Of a stretch of 64,000 nt of DNA, positions 37,987 through 46,421 are shown piece after piece. The position numbers and the translations under genes are program-made. How positions within the stretch are numbered: position 1 is the first letter of the stretch; each line of letters starts with the position of its first letter. This stretch comes from Tropicibacter sp. Alg240-R139 (lineage in GTDB: Bacteria > Pseudomonadota > Alphaproteobacteria > Rhodobacterales > Rhodobacteraceae), in assembly GCF_900537075.1 (NCBI RefSeq), contig NZ_UNRA01000005.1, forward strand, positions 1 to 64,000, read 5' to 3'. The notes beneath the pieces are model-generated. The model worked only from the letters and a program-made list of their open reading frames with translations, ran no database searches and was not told where the DNA came from.

Positions 37987-38718
37987 TCACTGCGCGACCA
38001 GGTGCTCCACCATGTTGTCGAGTAGGCTTTTGTGGCTTCTCCAACCGGGTAGGTTACGGTCGATTAGGCGGAAGAACTCCGGGCTGTGATCGTGGTGTTT
38101 CAGGTGGGCCAGTTCGTGCAGCACAACGTATTCGATGCACGGCCTCGGCGCTTTGATCAGATGCGGGTTCAACAAGATCGAGCCCCCGGGTGAGCAACTG
38201 CCCCACTGGCGTGTCATATCCTGCAATCGAAACGGCGGCGGTGTCGTGATCCAGGGTAGTTCCTGGGATTTCTCATCTATCAATCGTGCATAATAGTCCC
38301 GAGCCTTTGAGCGATACCATGCACGAACGATGGGCTGAACTGCCTCAGAATCACTCTGGCGTGGTGTAACGATCAGCTTGTTACCCCTGAGTTTGGCCTT
38401 TGGCTTTGCATCAGCATCCGGTTCTACCCGCAGCATGTAGCGGCGACCCAGGTACAGCACCTCTTCACCAGAGACATATCGCTTGGGTCGCAGGTGGCGA
38501 AATCGGTTGTTGGCATCCTCGACGTTGCTGACAACCCACCGAGCCCGCCTCAGAACAGCCTTAGAGACTTGACTGGCATCATACTCCGGTGGTGCATCCA
38601 CAGTCACCGATCCGTCTGGATCGACATGGATAGCAATCTTTGAAGACTTCCGGGGGTCAGCGTTGACCCGATATGGGATGCGATAGTCGCCATATGTCAA
38701 TGTCGCTTGGTAGCTCAT
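37987..38718 (-). CDS. YgjP-like (SprT/WLM-type) zinc metallopeptidase linked to hsdR
   Basis: 243 residues. The zincin motif HELAHLKHHDHSPEF lies near residues 202-216 (HExxH plus a third His), preceded by the family signature RQWGSCSPGGSILLN and APRPCIEYVV. This is the YgjP/DUF45 family, often encoded beside type I restriction genes. Its ATG overlaps the hsdR stop (38715-38718), so it belongs to the hsd operon. Its function in restriction is not established; control of HsdR turnover is a plausible inference because HsdR proteolysis is known in other systems. Confidence 0.88.
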   Translation of the reverse strand: MSYQATLTYGDYRIPYRVNADPRKSSKIAIHVDPDGSVTVDAPPEYDASQVSKAVLRRARWVVSNVEDANNRFRHLRPKRYVSGEEVLYLGRRYMLRVEPDADAKPKAKLRGNKLIVTPRQSDSEAVQPIVRAWYRSKARDYYARLIDEKSQELPWITTPPPFRLQDMTRQWGSCSPGGSILLNPHLIKAPRPCIEYVVLHELAHLKHHDHSPEFFRLIDRNLPGWRSHKSLLDNMVEHLVAQ

Positions 38719-41700
38719 TGCTTGGACTTCACCTTCCCTGCACGGACGATCTCAATGATCTGCTCAATAAGTTCGTTCGCTGCATCGATACCACCCAGCA
38801 CCTGAAAATAGCGTTTCAAGAGCGCCTTCCTGATCTCGGCCTCGATGTTGGCCGGACTGATCGAATGGGTCTGTATAGCGTCCAAGACAACGCTGTCGAT
38901 AAACTGCGCTTCCTCGATCATCTGCGGCTCTGTGAGGTCGCTGTTAGTCTCAAGCAGGACCCCAAAATATGCAGCCGCATGGCGGTTCTCACGTAGGCTC
39001 TCCGGAACGTCGGGAACCGCCATCTGTGCGACTTGCTCTTCAAGGTCTTTGAACAGCACGTATTGTTTGTTCGGGTGATCGAACAGGGCCTCTGCTTCTT
39101 CAATCGCACGACGCAACATCTCGGAAAACACGCGCTGTGCATGAGGGTCGTCGATCAGTTCGCTTTCAATTGTTTTGCGGATACGGGTTTTAATCGTGTC
39201 GGCCTCATTGCGAGATTTTTCATCTGACCAGGATTCGGGATCGTCAGCAGTCCCCAACACACCCACATCGATGAAGCCATCTGGTTCATCGATGGACTGC
39301 CCAATCACCTGCTTATCCACCAGCGATCTGATCTGTTCTTCATAAACGGAAAAGTCCACGGTCTCCTGTGCGTCCCGCTTCGCCTGGATGCGAAGCTCGG
39401 TGAAGAACTTTAGATCGGCCTTGTACCGTCGAACTGTTGCCTCAGAAAACGAGCCATCCTCGAAGAATGATCGCGACGACAATGCCAGCTTGAGACACAT
39501 CCCGAATGCGGTCAAAGCTTCGTAGAAGTCTTCTCGTAGTTTTTGACGTGTATCTATGGCAACGCCTAGCTCATCATCAATGTAGGATGGCACCAGAATC
39601 CGGCGAAACTGTTCCCGGTCTTCCTTGTTGTCCACATCCACGAACAGGGCCCAGAGTTCATCGTGCAGCCCAGGAAGCCGCTTATACTCGGTTGAAACAT
39701 TGGCCACGGTCCCAACGAGATCATCAATCTCGTAGCCTGCCTGGGTCTCATCGGCCAAATCTTGATAGTCGCGAATTGACGTATCGAGTTCCGCAAGGAT
39801 GCCCCGGTAGTCGATCAGGAAACCGAATTGCTTGGCGTCATGCAGGCGGTTCACCCGGGCAATCGCCTGCAACAGGTTATGACCCTTCAACTGCTTGTCG
39901 ATATAGAGAACTGCGTTCTTCGGCTCATCAAAGCCAGTGAGCAGTTTATCCACGACAATCAGAATGTCTGGGGCTCCATCAGTTGCGAAATCGGCGATTA
40001 CCTTCTTCTCATAGTCCTCAGTGTCATTGCCAACATTTGCCTTCCACCAAGCCAGAACCTCCGGGTCTTTGGTCTCATCGATATCATCATGCCCCTCCCG
40101 ACTATCAGGTGGTGAAATTACGATCGCGCTGGTGACGAACCCCGTGGCGTCCAGAGCCTCTTTGTACCTTATCGCACTCGTCTTGCTGTCCGTCGCCAGT
40201 TGACCCTTGAGACCCAGGTCGAGCTTGGCGAAGTTCTCGTGAAAATGCTGTGCGATATCCCATGCAATCAGATCAATGCGGTTCGCAGCCTTGTAGACCT
40301 GCCCCCTGGTCGAGAACTTCTCTTTCAGGTCACGCCTCTGACTGTCGGACAGCCCGCCGGTGATCTTTTCGAACCAGGCGTCAATCGCGGCCTCGTTGAT
40401 GTCCACCACAGGCTTTCGTTCTTCATAAACCAACGGGGTGACAGCGCCATCCTTCACGGCACGCTCCATGGTATAGTCATGGATGATTGGCCCAAACTTG
40501 TTGCGGGTCTTGTCGTTCTTCAACAGTGGCGTTCCAGTGAAAGCGATATAGGCGGCGTTGGGCAACGCTTGCCGCATCCGCTCATGGTTCTCGCCGCTCT
40601 GGCTACGGTGACCTTCGTCGATCAGAACGATCAGCTTGTCGGAGGTGTTCTTGCAAACATCCTGCTTCGTCGCCGATCCGAACCGCTGCAACGTGGTGAA
40701 GATGATCCGCTCTGTCCCCTGGCTGATCCGCTTTGCCAGATCACGCCCCGATTGGGTCTTGGCCTTCTCACCATCCTTCTTCGTTGCGATGCTGGACCCG
40801 AACGCACCACCACTAACGAAGGTTGCGGAAAGCTGGTTCTCCAGATCGATCCTGTCGGTTACCACGATGACACGGCACTCGGTCAGTTCCGGCTCCAGAA
40901 GCAACGCCTTTGTCAGGAATACCATCAAATTCGATTTTCCAGACCCCGTGGTATGCCAGATCACACCGCCCTGACGCCCCCCATCAGGACGCCGCTCTCC
41001 GATCCGCGCAATCAGGTTCTTCGTGGCAAACGCTTGCTGGTATCGTGCCGCCATCTTGCCTTTCTTCGCATCGAAGAAAATGAAGTAGCGGATGAATTCC
41101 AACAGCCGGTCCTGCCGCAGCAGCGAGACAAGCAGCCAATCCTGCTCTGTCGCCATCAGAGAGCCGCTGTGAAGCCGCTCGAAGTCTTTCCTTGCCCACT
41201 GTGGCCGATCCGCGAACAGGGCGTCTGTCTGTTCGTCTGAGAGCTTGGCGTTCTTGATTCCGTCCACCGTGGCCCGATCAATCTGCTCCTCACGCCAGAG
41301 CGACCAGAATTTGGAGGCGGTACCCGTGGTGCCATACCGGGCCTCTACGCCAGAGATCGACATCAGCAGTTGCGAATAGGCATAGAGGTCCTGAATGCCA
41401 TCGCCCTTCTGGTTGCGATTGTGCTGGCTGATCCCCTCTTCCACCATGGCCTTGTCTTTGGTGGTGGACACAGGGCGCTTTGCCTCGATCACGACCACAG
41501 GAATGCCATTCACGTAACACACCACATCCGGGCGATAGGTGCCGAGGCCCGAGGGGCGATCAACGCTCACTTCTTCGGTCACCTGATATCGGTTGTTCGC
41601 AGGATCAGCCCAATCGATCAGCGGCACAGTGACAGAGGTCTTCTGACCATCGACAAACTCGGTGACGGTGATACCAAGCGTCAGATGCTGATATACCGCC

Positions 41701-41981
41701 TTGTTGGCGTCCATCAGCCCTGCGGCTAGATTGGGGGTCGAGAGCGTACGCAGCACCTGCGTGATGCCGTTGTCAGAGAGCGGATTTTGCTGGCCCCGAA
41801 AGGTGAACCGATACTGCCGCAGCCGTTCTGTCAGCACATCGGTTAGCAGAACGTTGTTGGTGGACCCACGAAACGCCAAACAATCAGCAGGGGACAAGTA
41901 TTCCCATCCCATGACCATCAGCACATGCAAGGCTGGCAACTTGGCCGCAGCTTCTTCTCTGGTGTCGGGGGTGGAGTGCAT
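38715..41981 (-). CDS. hsdR: Type I restriction enzyme R subunit (HsdR)
   Basis: 1088 residues: translocase and nuclease of a type I R-M complex. The N-terminal PD-(D/E)xK nuclease has YRPDVVCYVNGIPVVVIEAK (Asp152, Glu166, Lys168). The SF2 helicase follows with Walker A TTGSGKS (344-350), the DEGH box (455-458) and FTGTPLL. The helical C-terminal region contacts HsdM. Separated by 128 bp from hsdS upstream, so it may have its own promoter. No damage is seen; the enzyme should be functional. Confidence 0.95.
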   Translation of the reverse strand: MHSTPDTREEAAAKLPALHVLMVMGWEYLSPADCLAFRGSTNNVLLTDVLTERLRQYRFTFRGQQNPLSDNGITQVLRTLSTPNLAAGLMDANKAVYQHLTLGITVTEFVDGQKTSVTVPLIDWADPANNRYQVTEEVSVDRPSGLGTYRPDVVCYVNGIPVVVIEAKRPVSTTKDKAMVEEGISQHNRNQKGDGIQDLYAYSQLLMSISGVEARYGTTGTASKFWSLWREEQIDRATVDGIKNAKLSDEQTDALFADRPQWARKDFERLHSGSLMATEQDWLLVSLLRQDRLLEFIRYFIFFDAKKGKMAARYQQAFATKNLIARIGERRPDGGRQGGVIWHTTGSGKSNLMVFLTKALLLEPELTECRVIVVTDRIDLENQLSATFVSGGAFGSSIATKKDGEKAKTQSGRDLAKRISQGTERIIFTTLQRFGSATKQDVCKNTSDKLIVLIDEGHRSQSGENHERMRQALPNAAYIAFTGTPLLKNDKTRNKFGPIIHDYTMERAVKDGAVTPLVYEERKPVVDINEAAIDAWFEKITGGLSDSQRRDLKEKFSTRGQVYKAANRIDLIAWDIAQHFHENFAKLDLGLKGQLATDSKTSAIRYKEALDATGFVTSAIVISPPDSREGHDDIDETKDPEVLAWWKANVGNDTEDYEKKVIADFATDGAPDILIVVDKLLTGFDEPKNAVLYIDKQLKGHNLLQAIARVNRLHDAKQFGFLIDYRGILAELDTSIRDYQDLADETQAGYEIDDLVGTVANVSTEYKRLPGLHDELWALFVDVDNKEDREQFRRILVPSYIDDELGVAIDTRQKLREDFYEALTAFGMCLKLALSSRSFFEDGSFSEATVRRYKADLKFFTELRIQAKRDAQETVDFSVYEEQIRSLVDKQVIGQSIDEPDGFIDVGVLGTADDPESWSDEKSRNEADTIKTRIRKTIESELIDDPHAQRVFSEMLRRAIEEAEALFDHPNKQYVLFKDLEEQVAQMAVPDVPESLRENRHAAAYFGVLLETNSDLTEPQMIEEAQFIDSVVLDAIQTHSISPANIEAEIRKALLKRYFQVLGGIDAANELIEQIIEIVRAGKVKSKQ

Positions 41982-42109
41982 GGGTTAAGTCCTGAAATCG
42001 TTACGTTGAAATTAACTTGTCTGGGAGTTGTGCCACTGGGTTGGATTGAACCCGGTCAGAGCTTGGGACATGACAAAACGCCACCACCCGAATGATTTGT
42101 GAAGGATGA

Positions 42110-43333
42110 TCACACCGTCACCCGCCGTTTGCCGGTGAGCAGTTGCTGCATCAGAGCTTTTTTCTCGGTGCGGAGGCTGTCGATCTTTTTGGCTAGTTTC
42201 TCGATCTCAGACTGAGCATCGGCGATCACTTTCGCAATCCTAACCTGTTCACGGATTTCAGGAACCCAAACCAGAACGTTTAGAAGATCGCTTCCCTTTA
42301 AATGTATGATCGTCACACCTTGTGCAAAGCGTGCCATTTCATAGCGTCGGATGTTGCTCAGATAATGCGCAAGAAATCGACCGTCGATCTTGTTGGTATT
42401 TCTTCTAAAGATATTGATGTCCCCACCTAATCTGACGCCTTTGTTGATAACGCATGACGCTATGGCTAGGTCGATACCCGATGTCGTTGTTGACGCTGGT
42501 ATCAGAACGTCATGTGCGACACTCGTGACACCGTCATCAATGTCGGTGTGGCTGACGGTCGTCTCGATTATTTCTCCATAGGTCGTGTAAAGCTGACCGT
42601 ACAGTACACAAGGGTACTGACCCGTGTCCTTAGCTTCCGATTTGGGAATCCCCTTACCTTTTTTGAAAGCTCCCATATCCCCCAACCGCACCTCTTTCCA
42701 CGGCTGGCCTTCGAATTCGGGGAAGCGTTTGGTGCCGGTGAGGAGTTGTTGCATGAGGGCGCGTTTTTGGGTGCGGGCGGTCTCTAGCTGCTGCTCGGCC
42801 ACCTCAATGGCCCGGTCCCATGTCCCCAATATCTCGGCGATCTTCCGTTGTTCGCGGAGTGGTGGGAGCGGGAGCAAGAGTTCTTTGTATGCACCAACGT
42901 TGAAGTGCTGTTGTGCCAGCCCACCTTGGCCATCAAGGATTTGGCGTTTGCCATGCTCCGAGTTTGTAAACGCACACAGGTATTCCGGCAGAACTTTTGA
43001 TTGGTCCGGCCTCGCAAAGATTATGTCGATGCAGTTTGAACCGGCGTATTCAGGTGGGACCACACACGCTGTTCCGGGGTAACCAGTCCGAACGATAAGG
43101 ATGTCGCCCGTCGCCAGAACTGACTTCTTGTTCTTCCGATTGCCTCCGTCAGAAATGTAGACCCAATTGCTGTCTTCGACGTAACCTTCGCGGACATTGG
43201 CCGAACGAAAGGCACGTGTTCCTTGCCCTTCCGGCACATAGTAGTCCTTTGGTTTGACCACGATGCCAACGCTGATGCGCTCACATAGCTCTTCCGCCCT
43301 TGGGAGGTCCCACCCATCAGGAACCATATCCAA
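42110..43333 (-). CDS. hsdS: Type I restriction enzyme specificity subunit (HsdS)
   Basis: 407 residues with the classical two-half architecture. Each half has a target-recognition domain followed by a conserved helical spacer: PLPPLREQRKIAEILGTWDR near residue 155 and VPEIREQVRIAKVIADAQSE near 365, each ending in a copy of KALMQQLLTG. The repeated spacers set the gap of the bipartite DNA target. The target cannot be predicted by eye. The start overlaps hsdM by 17 bp, so translation is coupled. Confidence 0.93.
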   Translation of the reverse strand: MDMVPDGWDLPRAEELCERISVGIVVKPKDYYVPEGQGTRAFRSANVREGYVEDSNWVYISDGGNRKNKKSVLATGDILIVRTGYPGTACVVPPEYAGSNCIDIIFARPDQSKVLPEYLCAFTNSEHGKRQILDGQGGLAQQHFNVGAYKELLLPLPPLREQRKIAEILGTWDRAIEVAEQQLETARTQKRALMQQLLTGTKRFPEFEGQPWKEVRLGDMGAFKKGKGIPKSEAKDTGQYPCVLYGQLYTTYGEIIETTVSHTDIDDGVTSVAHDVLIPASTTTSGIDLAIASCVINKGVRLGGDINIFRRNTNKIDGRFLAHYLSNIRRYEMARFAQGVTIIHLKGSDLLNVLVWVPEIREQVRIAKVIADAQSEIEKLAKKIDSLRTEKKALMQQLLTGKRRVTV

Positions 43334-44825
43334 GCTCCCGCAAGTATCCGGCCATCTGGGCCTCTAGCCCGTCCATCTCTTCTTTCAGCTTCAACCGTTC
43401 GGCCCGCACGGCCATCAAGTCGATCTCTTCCTCTTCCTCAAACGTGTCCACATAGCGGGGGATGTTGAGGTTAAAGTCATTCTCTTCGATCTCGGCTCGG
43501 GTGGCGGTATAGGCGTATTTGTCCACCGTTTCGCGGGCGTCATATGTCCCCACGATCTTGTCTAGATGACCCGTTGTCAGTTGGTTCTGGTTGGTGCCCG
43601 GGTCGAACTCTCGGCTGGCATCGATGAACAGCACGGTGTCGTCGGGTTTGTGTTTGCGGAACACCATGATGGCGGCAGGGATGCCGGTGCCGAAGAATAA
43701 TTTCTCTGGCAGGCCGATAACCGCATCGAGTAGGTTTTCGTCGATCAGTTGTTTGCGGATTTTGCCCTCTGCCGCCCCACGGAACAGAACCCCATGGGGT
43801 ACGACCACGGCCATACGCCCGGTGCGGGGTTTCAGGGTTTCGATCATATGCAGTATGAAGGCATAGTCGCCTTTGGTCTTGGGCGGGATACCCCGGCGGA
43901 AGCGGTTGAAACGGTCGGCCTCTGCCGTGGCGACGCCCCACTTGTCGAGACTGAACGGCGGGTTGGCCACAACGATATCGAAGTGCCGCAGCATGTCGTC
44001 CGATGTGGTCAGCTTGGGGTTGCGGATCGTGTCGCCCCATTCCACCTGATGGTTCTCCTCGCCATGCAGAAACAGGTTCATCTTGGCGAGTGCCCAGGTG
44101 GAGCCAATCGCTTCTTGCCCATAAAGCGCGTATCGCTTTGCTCCGGTCTTTTCCCGGATCAGGCGTCCGCATTTCATCAGGAGCGATGCAGAGCCACAGG
44201 TGGGATCGCAAATCTCATCATTCTCCTGAGGGTCCACCAACCGGGCCATGAGTTGGGAGACTTCGGCAGGGGTATAGAACTCCCCTGCCTTCTTGCCTGC
44301 CGATGCCGCGAACCGGCTGATCAGATATTCATAGGCCCCGCCGATAATGTCCAACTGCCCGACACGAGACGGACGCAGGTCCATCGCAGGTTTGGCAAAG
44401 TCTTCGAGCAGGTGCCGCAGCAGATCGTTTTTCTGTTCTTCATCGCCCAGCTTGTTGGCGTTGAAACTGATATCGCGGAAGACGTTCTCCAGCTTGGCCA
44501 GATTGGCCTGTTCGATGGCCTGTAGGGCTTCATCGATGCGTTGGCCGTTCCCCGCCTTGTGCCGCTGGTCATAGAGGTCTTGAAAGCTGTGGCCCTTGGG
44601 CAGTTTAAACGCCTCCGCCGCCATGAGCGCATCGACCAGTTCTGGGCTGTCGGGGTTCTCCGCCTCGTGGGTGGTACGATGATCCTGCCACACGTCGCTG
44701 AGATATTTCAGGAAGAGCATCGTCAGGACGTAGTCCTTGTACTCGGATGCATCGATGAGACCCCGGAAGGTGTCACAGGCGGACCAGGCAGCTTTGTTGA
44801 TCTCGGCTTGGGTGATGGGGGTCAT
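43317..44825 (-). CDS. hsdM: Type I restriction enzyme methylation subunit (HsdM)
   Basis: 502 residues, N6-adenine methyltransferase. An N-terminal HsdM helical domain is followed by GEFYTPAEVSQLMARLV (181-197), SAM motif I DPTCGSASLL (207-216) and catalytic motif IV NPPF (288-291). With HsdS it protects host DNA and with HsdR it restricts unmodified DNA. It lies 3 bp downstream of the XRE regulator, so regulator, hsdM and hsdS form one transcript. Confidence 0.95.
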   Translation of the reverse strand: MTPITQAEINKAAWSACDTFRGLIDASEYKDYVLTMLFLKYLSDVWQDHRTTHEAENPDSPELVDALMAAEAFKLPKGHSFQDLYDQRHKAGNGQRIDEALQAIEQANLAKLENVFRDISFNANKLGDEEQKNDLLRHLLEDFAKPAMDLRPSRVGQLDIIGGAYEYLISRFAASAGKKAGEFYTPAEVSQLMARLVDPQENDEICDPTCGSASLLMKCGRLIREKTGAKRYALYGQEAIGSTWALAKMNLFLHGEENHQVEWGDTIRNPKLTTSDDMLRHFDIVVANPPFSLDKWGVATAEADRFNRFRRGIPPKTKGDYAFILHMIETLKPRTGRMAVVVPHGVLFRGAAEGKIRKQLIDENLLDAVIGLPEKLFFGTGIPAAIMVFRKHKPDDTVLFIDASREFDPGTNQNQLTTGHLDKIVGTYDARETVDKYAYTATRAEIEENDFNLNIPRYVDTFEEEEEIDLMAVRAERLKLKEEMDGLEAQMAGYLRELGYGS

Positions 44826-44828
44826 TCG

Positions 44829-45248
44829 TTACTCGCTAAACATGATTTCGATGAATTTCGTGTGCCGGGTGAGATCGAACTCGGCGTCAGGATGATCCAC
44901 CAGTCGGTTGATCTCCATCTCATAGACCTGGGCCACGGCTTTACCCAGCTTGGACGGTGATGGGGACACACCCAGTCGTCTGACGGTTTCAGCAACGGCT
45001 TCAACGACGCTCTCCATCTTGCTGAGGTCAATCGACGTGGGCCTCATGACGATCTCACCTGCCAACAAGGATGCTGCTGATACCCCGTAGAACGCAGCGA
45101 ACTGTCCCATGCGTTGGATGCTGATCTTGCTGACGCCGGTCTCGATGCGGGACAGGCTCGCAATGGAAATGCCAAGACGCTTCGCCGCGTCTTCCAGCGT
45201 GTATCCAGAATTTTCTCTGGCTTCTCTGAGTTTGGCGTGGATCGACAC
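44829..45248 (-). CDS. XRE-family regulator heading the hsd operon
   Basis: 139 residues. The N-terminal HTH_XRE domain is KLREARENSGYTLEDAAKRL followed by GISIASLSRIETG (about 6-38). The C-terminal roughly 70 residues have no recognised domain. Its position as first gene before hsdM, with a palindromic site upstream, suggests control of restriction expression, as controller proteins do in other R-M systems (inference). Confidence 0.85.
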   Translation of the reverse strand: MSIHAKLREARENSGYTLEDAAKRLGISIASLSRIETGVSKISIQRMGQFAAFYGVSAASLLAGEIVMRPTSIDLSKMESVVEAVAETVRRLGVSPSPSKLGKAVAQVYEMEINRLVDHPDAEFDLTRHTKFIEIMFSE

Positions 45249-45278
45249 GTCTGTGGCCCTCGATGGTTCGAGAGTGAC

Positions 45279-45295
45279 TTTACATTATTCGTAAA
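45279..45295. promoter_or_regulatory. Operator-like palindrome upstream of the hsd regulator gene
   Basis: tttacattattcgtaaa: TTTAC and GTAAA arms around a 7-bp centre; adding the outer C and G gives 6-bp arms at 45278-45296. It lies 31 bp upstream of the XRE gene start. It matches the second site at 45347-45363 in 13 of 17 positions. Confidence 0.65.
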
Positions 45296-45346
45296 GAACA
45301 GAAACCCCTGTTGCATTTTCATTCATGACCCCTATAACTCCAGTAG

Positions 45347-45363
45347 TTTGCATATTGCGTAAA
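45347..45363. promoter_or_regulatory. Second operator-like site, upstream of the small HTH gene
   Basis: tttgcatattgcgtaaa, 13 of 17 identical to the site at 45279-45295 with the same TTT and CGTAAA ends. It ends 10 bp before the ATG of the divergent HTH gene. The two sites on either side of the shared promoter region suggest a Cro/C-protein-like switch. Confidence 0.6.
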
Positions 45364-45373
45364 TTGGGAATCA

Positions 45374-45610
45374 ATGAAGCTCAACGACTTTCTGAATCAG
45401 AATGGTGTCACGAAAAGCGCCTTCGCCCACAGAATCGGCACTACCGTCGCGACCGTCAGCAGGATCGGGGATGGGCACGTGGTCCCTCGTAGGCCGCTAC
45501 TAGAACGTATTCACGCCGAAACAGGGGGGACAGTCACCCCCAATGATCTGACCGATCTCTATTGCAATGGCGGATGCCCATTTACGGGATCAAAGCAATG
45601 CAACGACTGA
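45374..45610 (+). CDS. Small HTH protein (Cro/YdaS-like), divergent from the hsd operon
   Basis: 78 residues: MKLNDFLNQNGVTKSAFAHR followed by IGTTVATVSRIGDGHVVPRR is a helix-turn-helix; the rest (LLERIHAETGGTVTPNDLTD) fits YdaS/Cro-like repressors. The tail has two cysteines (CNGGCPF). With the XRE gene on the other side of two similar sites, it may form a mutual-repression switch; this is inference from layout only. Confidence 0.75.
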   Translation: MKLNDFLNQNGVTKSAFAHRIGTTVATVSRIGDGHVVPRRPLLERIHAETGGTVTPNDLTDLYCNGGCPFTGSKQCND

Positions 45611-45654
45611 ACATATGTGGATACCCATGAGCACCAACACCGAAGGGAGATAAA

Positions 45655-45960
45655 ATGAAGAAACTGCTAGGAGCAATCATTCTGATCATGCCCGTCGCAA
45701 CATGGGCTGACAGTGCCAGCATGTACGGCACCGAGGAAGAGTTCGTCGCCGACCTGGAGCGGTTCGCTGTTCGGTGCACCGCGATGGAAGATGGTGATGT
45801 GGTTGACGAGATATTCGGCATCCAGTTTGTCCGAGACGGAGATCGCTGCGTCCTGGGGCCAGGAGAGATTGACCCAATGGCCATCGCCTACTTCGCCAAG
45901 AATGAAATCGACTGGGCGGGCCTCGACGGGCTGTCAGCCATTTGGGTGAAGCCTCGGTAA
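45655..45960 (+). CDS. Small exported protein of unknown function
   Basis: 101 residues with a clear signal peptide: MKKLLGAIILIMPVATWA, cleavage after ATWA. The mature part is acidic, with two cysteines (VRCTAMEDGDVV and GDRCVLGPGEID) that could pair in the periplasm. Ribosome site GAAGGGAG lies 8-10 bp upstream. I do not recognise the family. It sits 44 bp after the small HTH gene on the same strand. Confidence 0.65.
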   Translation: MKKLLGAIILIMPVATWADSASMYGTEEEFVADLERFAVRCTAMEDGDVVDEIFGIQFVRDGDRCVLGPGEIDPMAIAYFAKNEIDWAGLDGLSAIWVKPR

Positions 45961-46011
45961 CACCCGATACGCAAATCCTGGGCTAATAGCTTTGCGGTGT
46001 TGCTCTGGGGG

Positions 46012-46191
46012 TCAGGCAGCTTCGTCCCAACTCTCGGACTCGACATCCTCAGACGAGAACACTTCGTTCCAATAGGCATGAATGCAGTCTTCCAGGATAG
46101 CGCCCAATTCTCTGCGTTCCTCTGATTTGAGGTCCGTCAGCATTTCGATGGCAGATTGATCCAAGTTCCGTACAGAATAACGTTTCAGCAT
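46012..46191 (-). CDS. 59-residue ribbon-helix-helix-like protein
   Basis: A short frame with a very strong ribosome site (TAGGAGGA, then AAGCTA, then ATG). The protein begins MLKRYSVRNLDQSAIEMLTD and continues LKSEERRELGAILEDCI, with an acidic tail (SSEDVESESWDEAA). The short beta strand followed by two helices resembles MetJ/Arc or antitoxin RHH proteins. Its divergent position next to the Rep-like gene fits a copy-control or autoregulatory role (inference). No toxin partner is visible next to it. Confidence 0.6.
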   Translation of the reverse strand: MLKRYSVRNLDQSAIEMLTDLKSEERRELGAILEDCIHAYWNEVFSSEDVESESWDEAA

Positions 46192-46252
46192 TAGCTTTCC
46201 TCCTATGTGTATTTATCAATTAAGCGACAGGGCATGACCTATGTTCGCCGAC

Positions 46253-46296
46253 AGTCAGACAATCGCAATAAACACCGGTGTGACTTCGGTCTGACT
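46253..46296. promoter_or_regulatory. Structured leader upstream of the Rep-like gene (possible double-strand origin)
   Basis: agtcagac at 46253-46260 is exactly complementary to gtctgact at 46289-46296, enclosing 28 bp whose centre holds the perfect palindrome acaccggtgt (46272-46281). Nested inverted repeats close to a rolling-circle Rep gene are typical of a nicking origin. A promoter operator is the alternative. Confidence 0.45.
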
Positions 46297-46421
46297 AAAT
46301 ACTCTGGCTACAAGAAGAATGGATGTCTGGATTACCAGTTCACCGTGTGGGGTGTGTTTCTACCCTACCCGCACCTACCTTTTCTGAGTGGCAGCATTTG
46401 AACATGTAGAGGAGTAAACAA

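Noticed and set aside
40200-41240. 346-codon open frame antisense to hsdR
   Set aside because: It lies wholly within the HsdR helicase region, whose motifs are intact on the minus strand.
46012-46191. Toxin-antitoxin pair based on the RHH-like protein
   Set aside because: No adjacent toxin-sized gene on the same strand; the neighbours are a divergent Rep-like gene and an unrelated exported protein.
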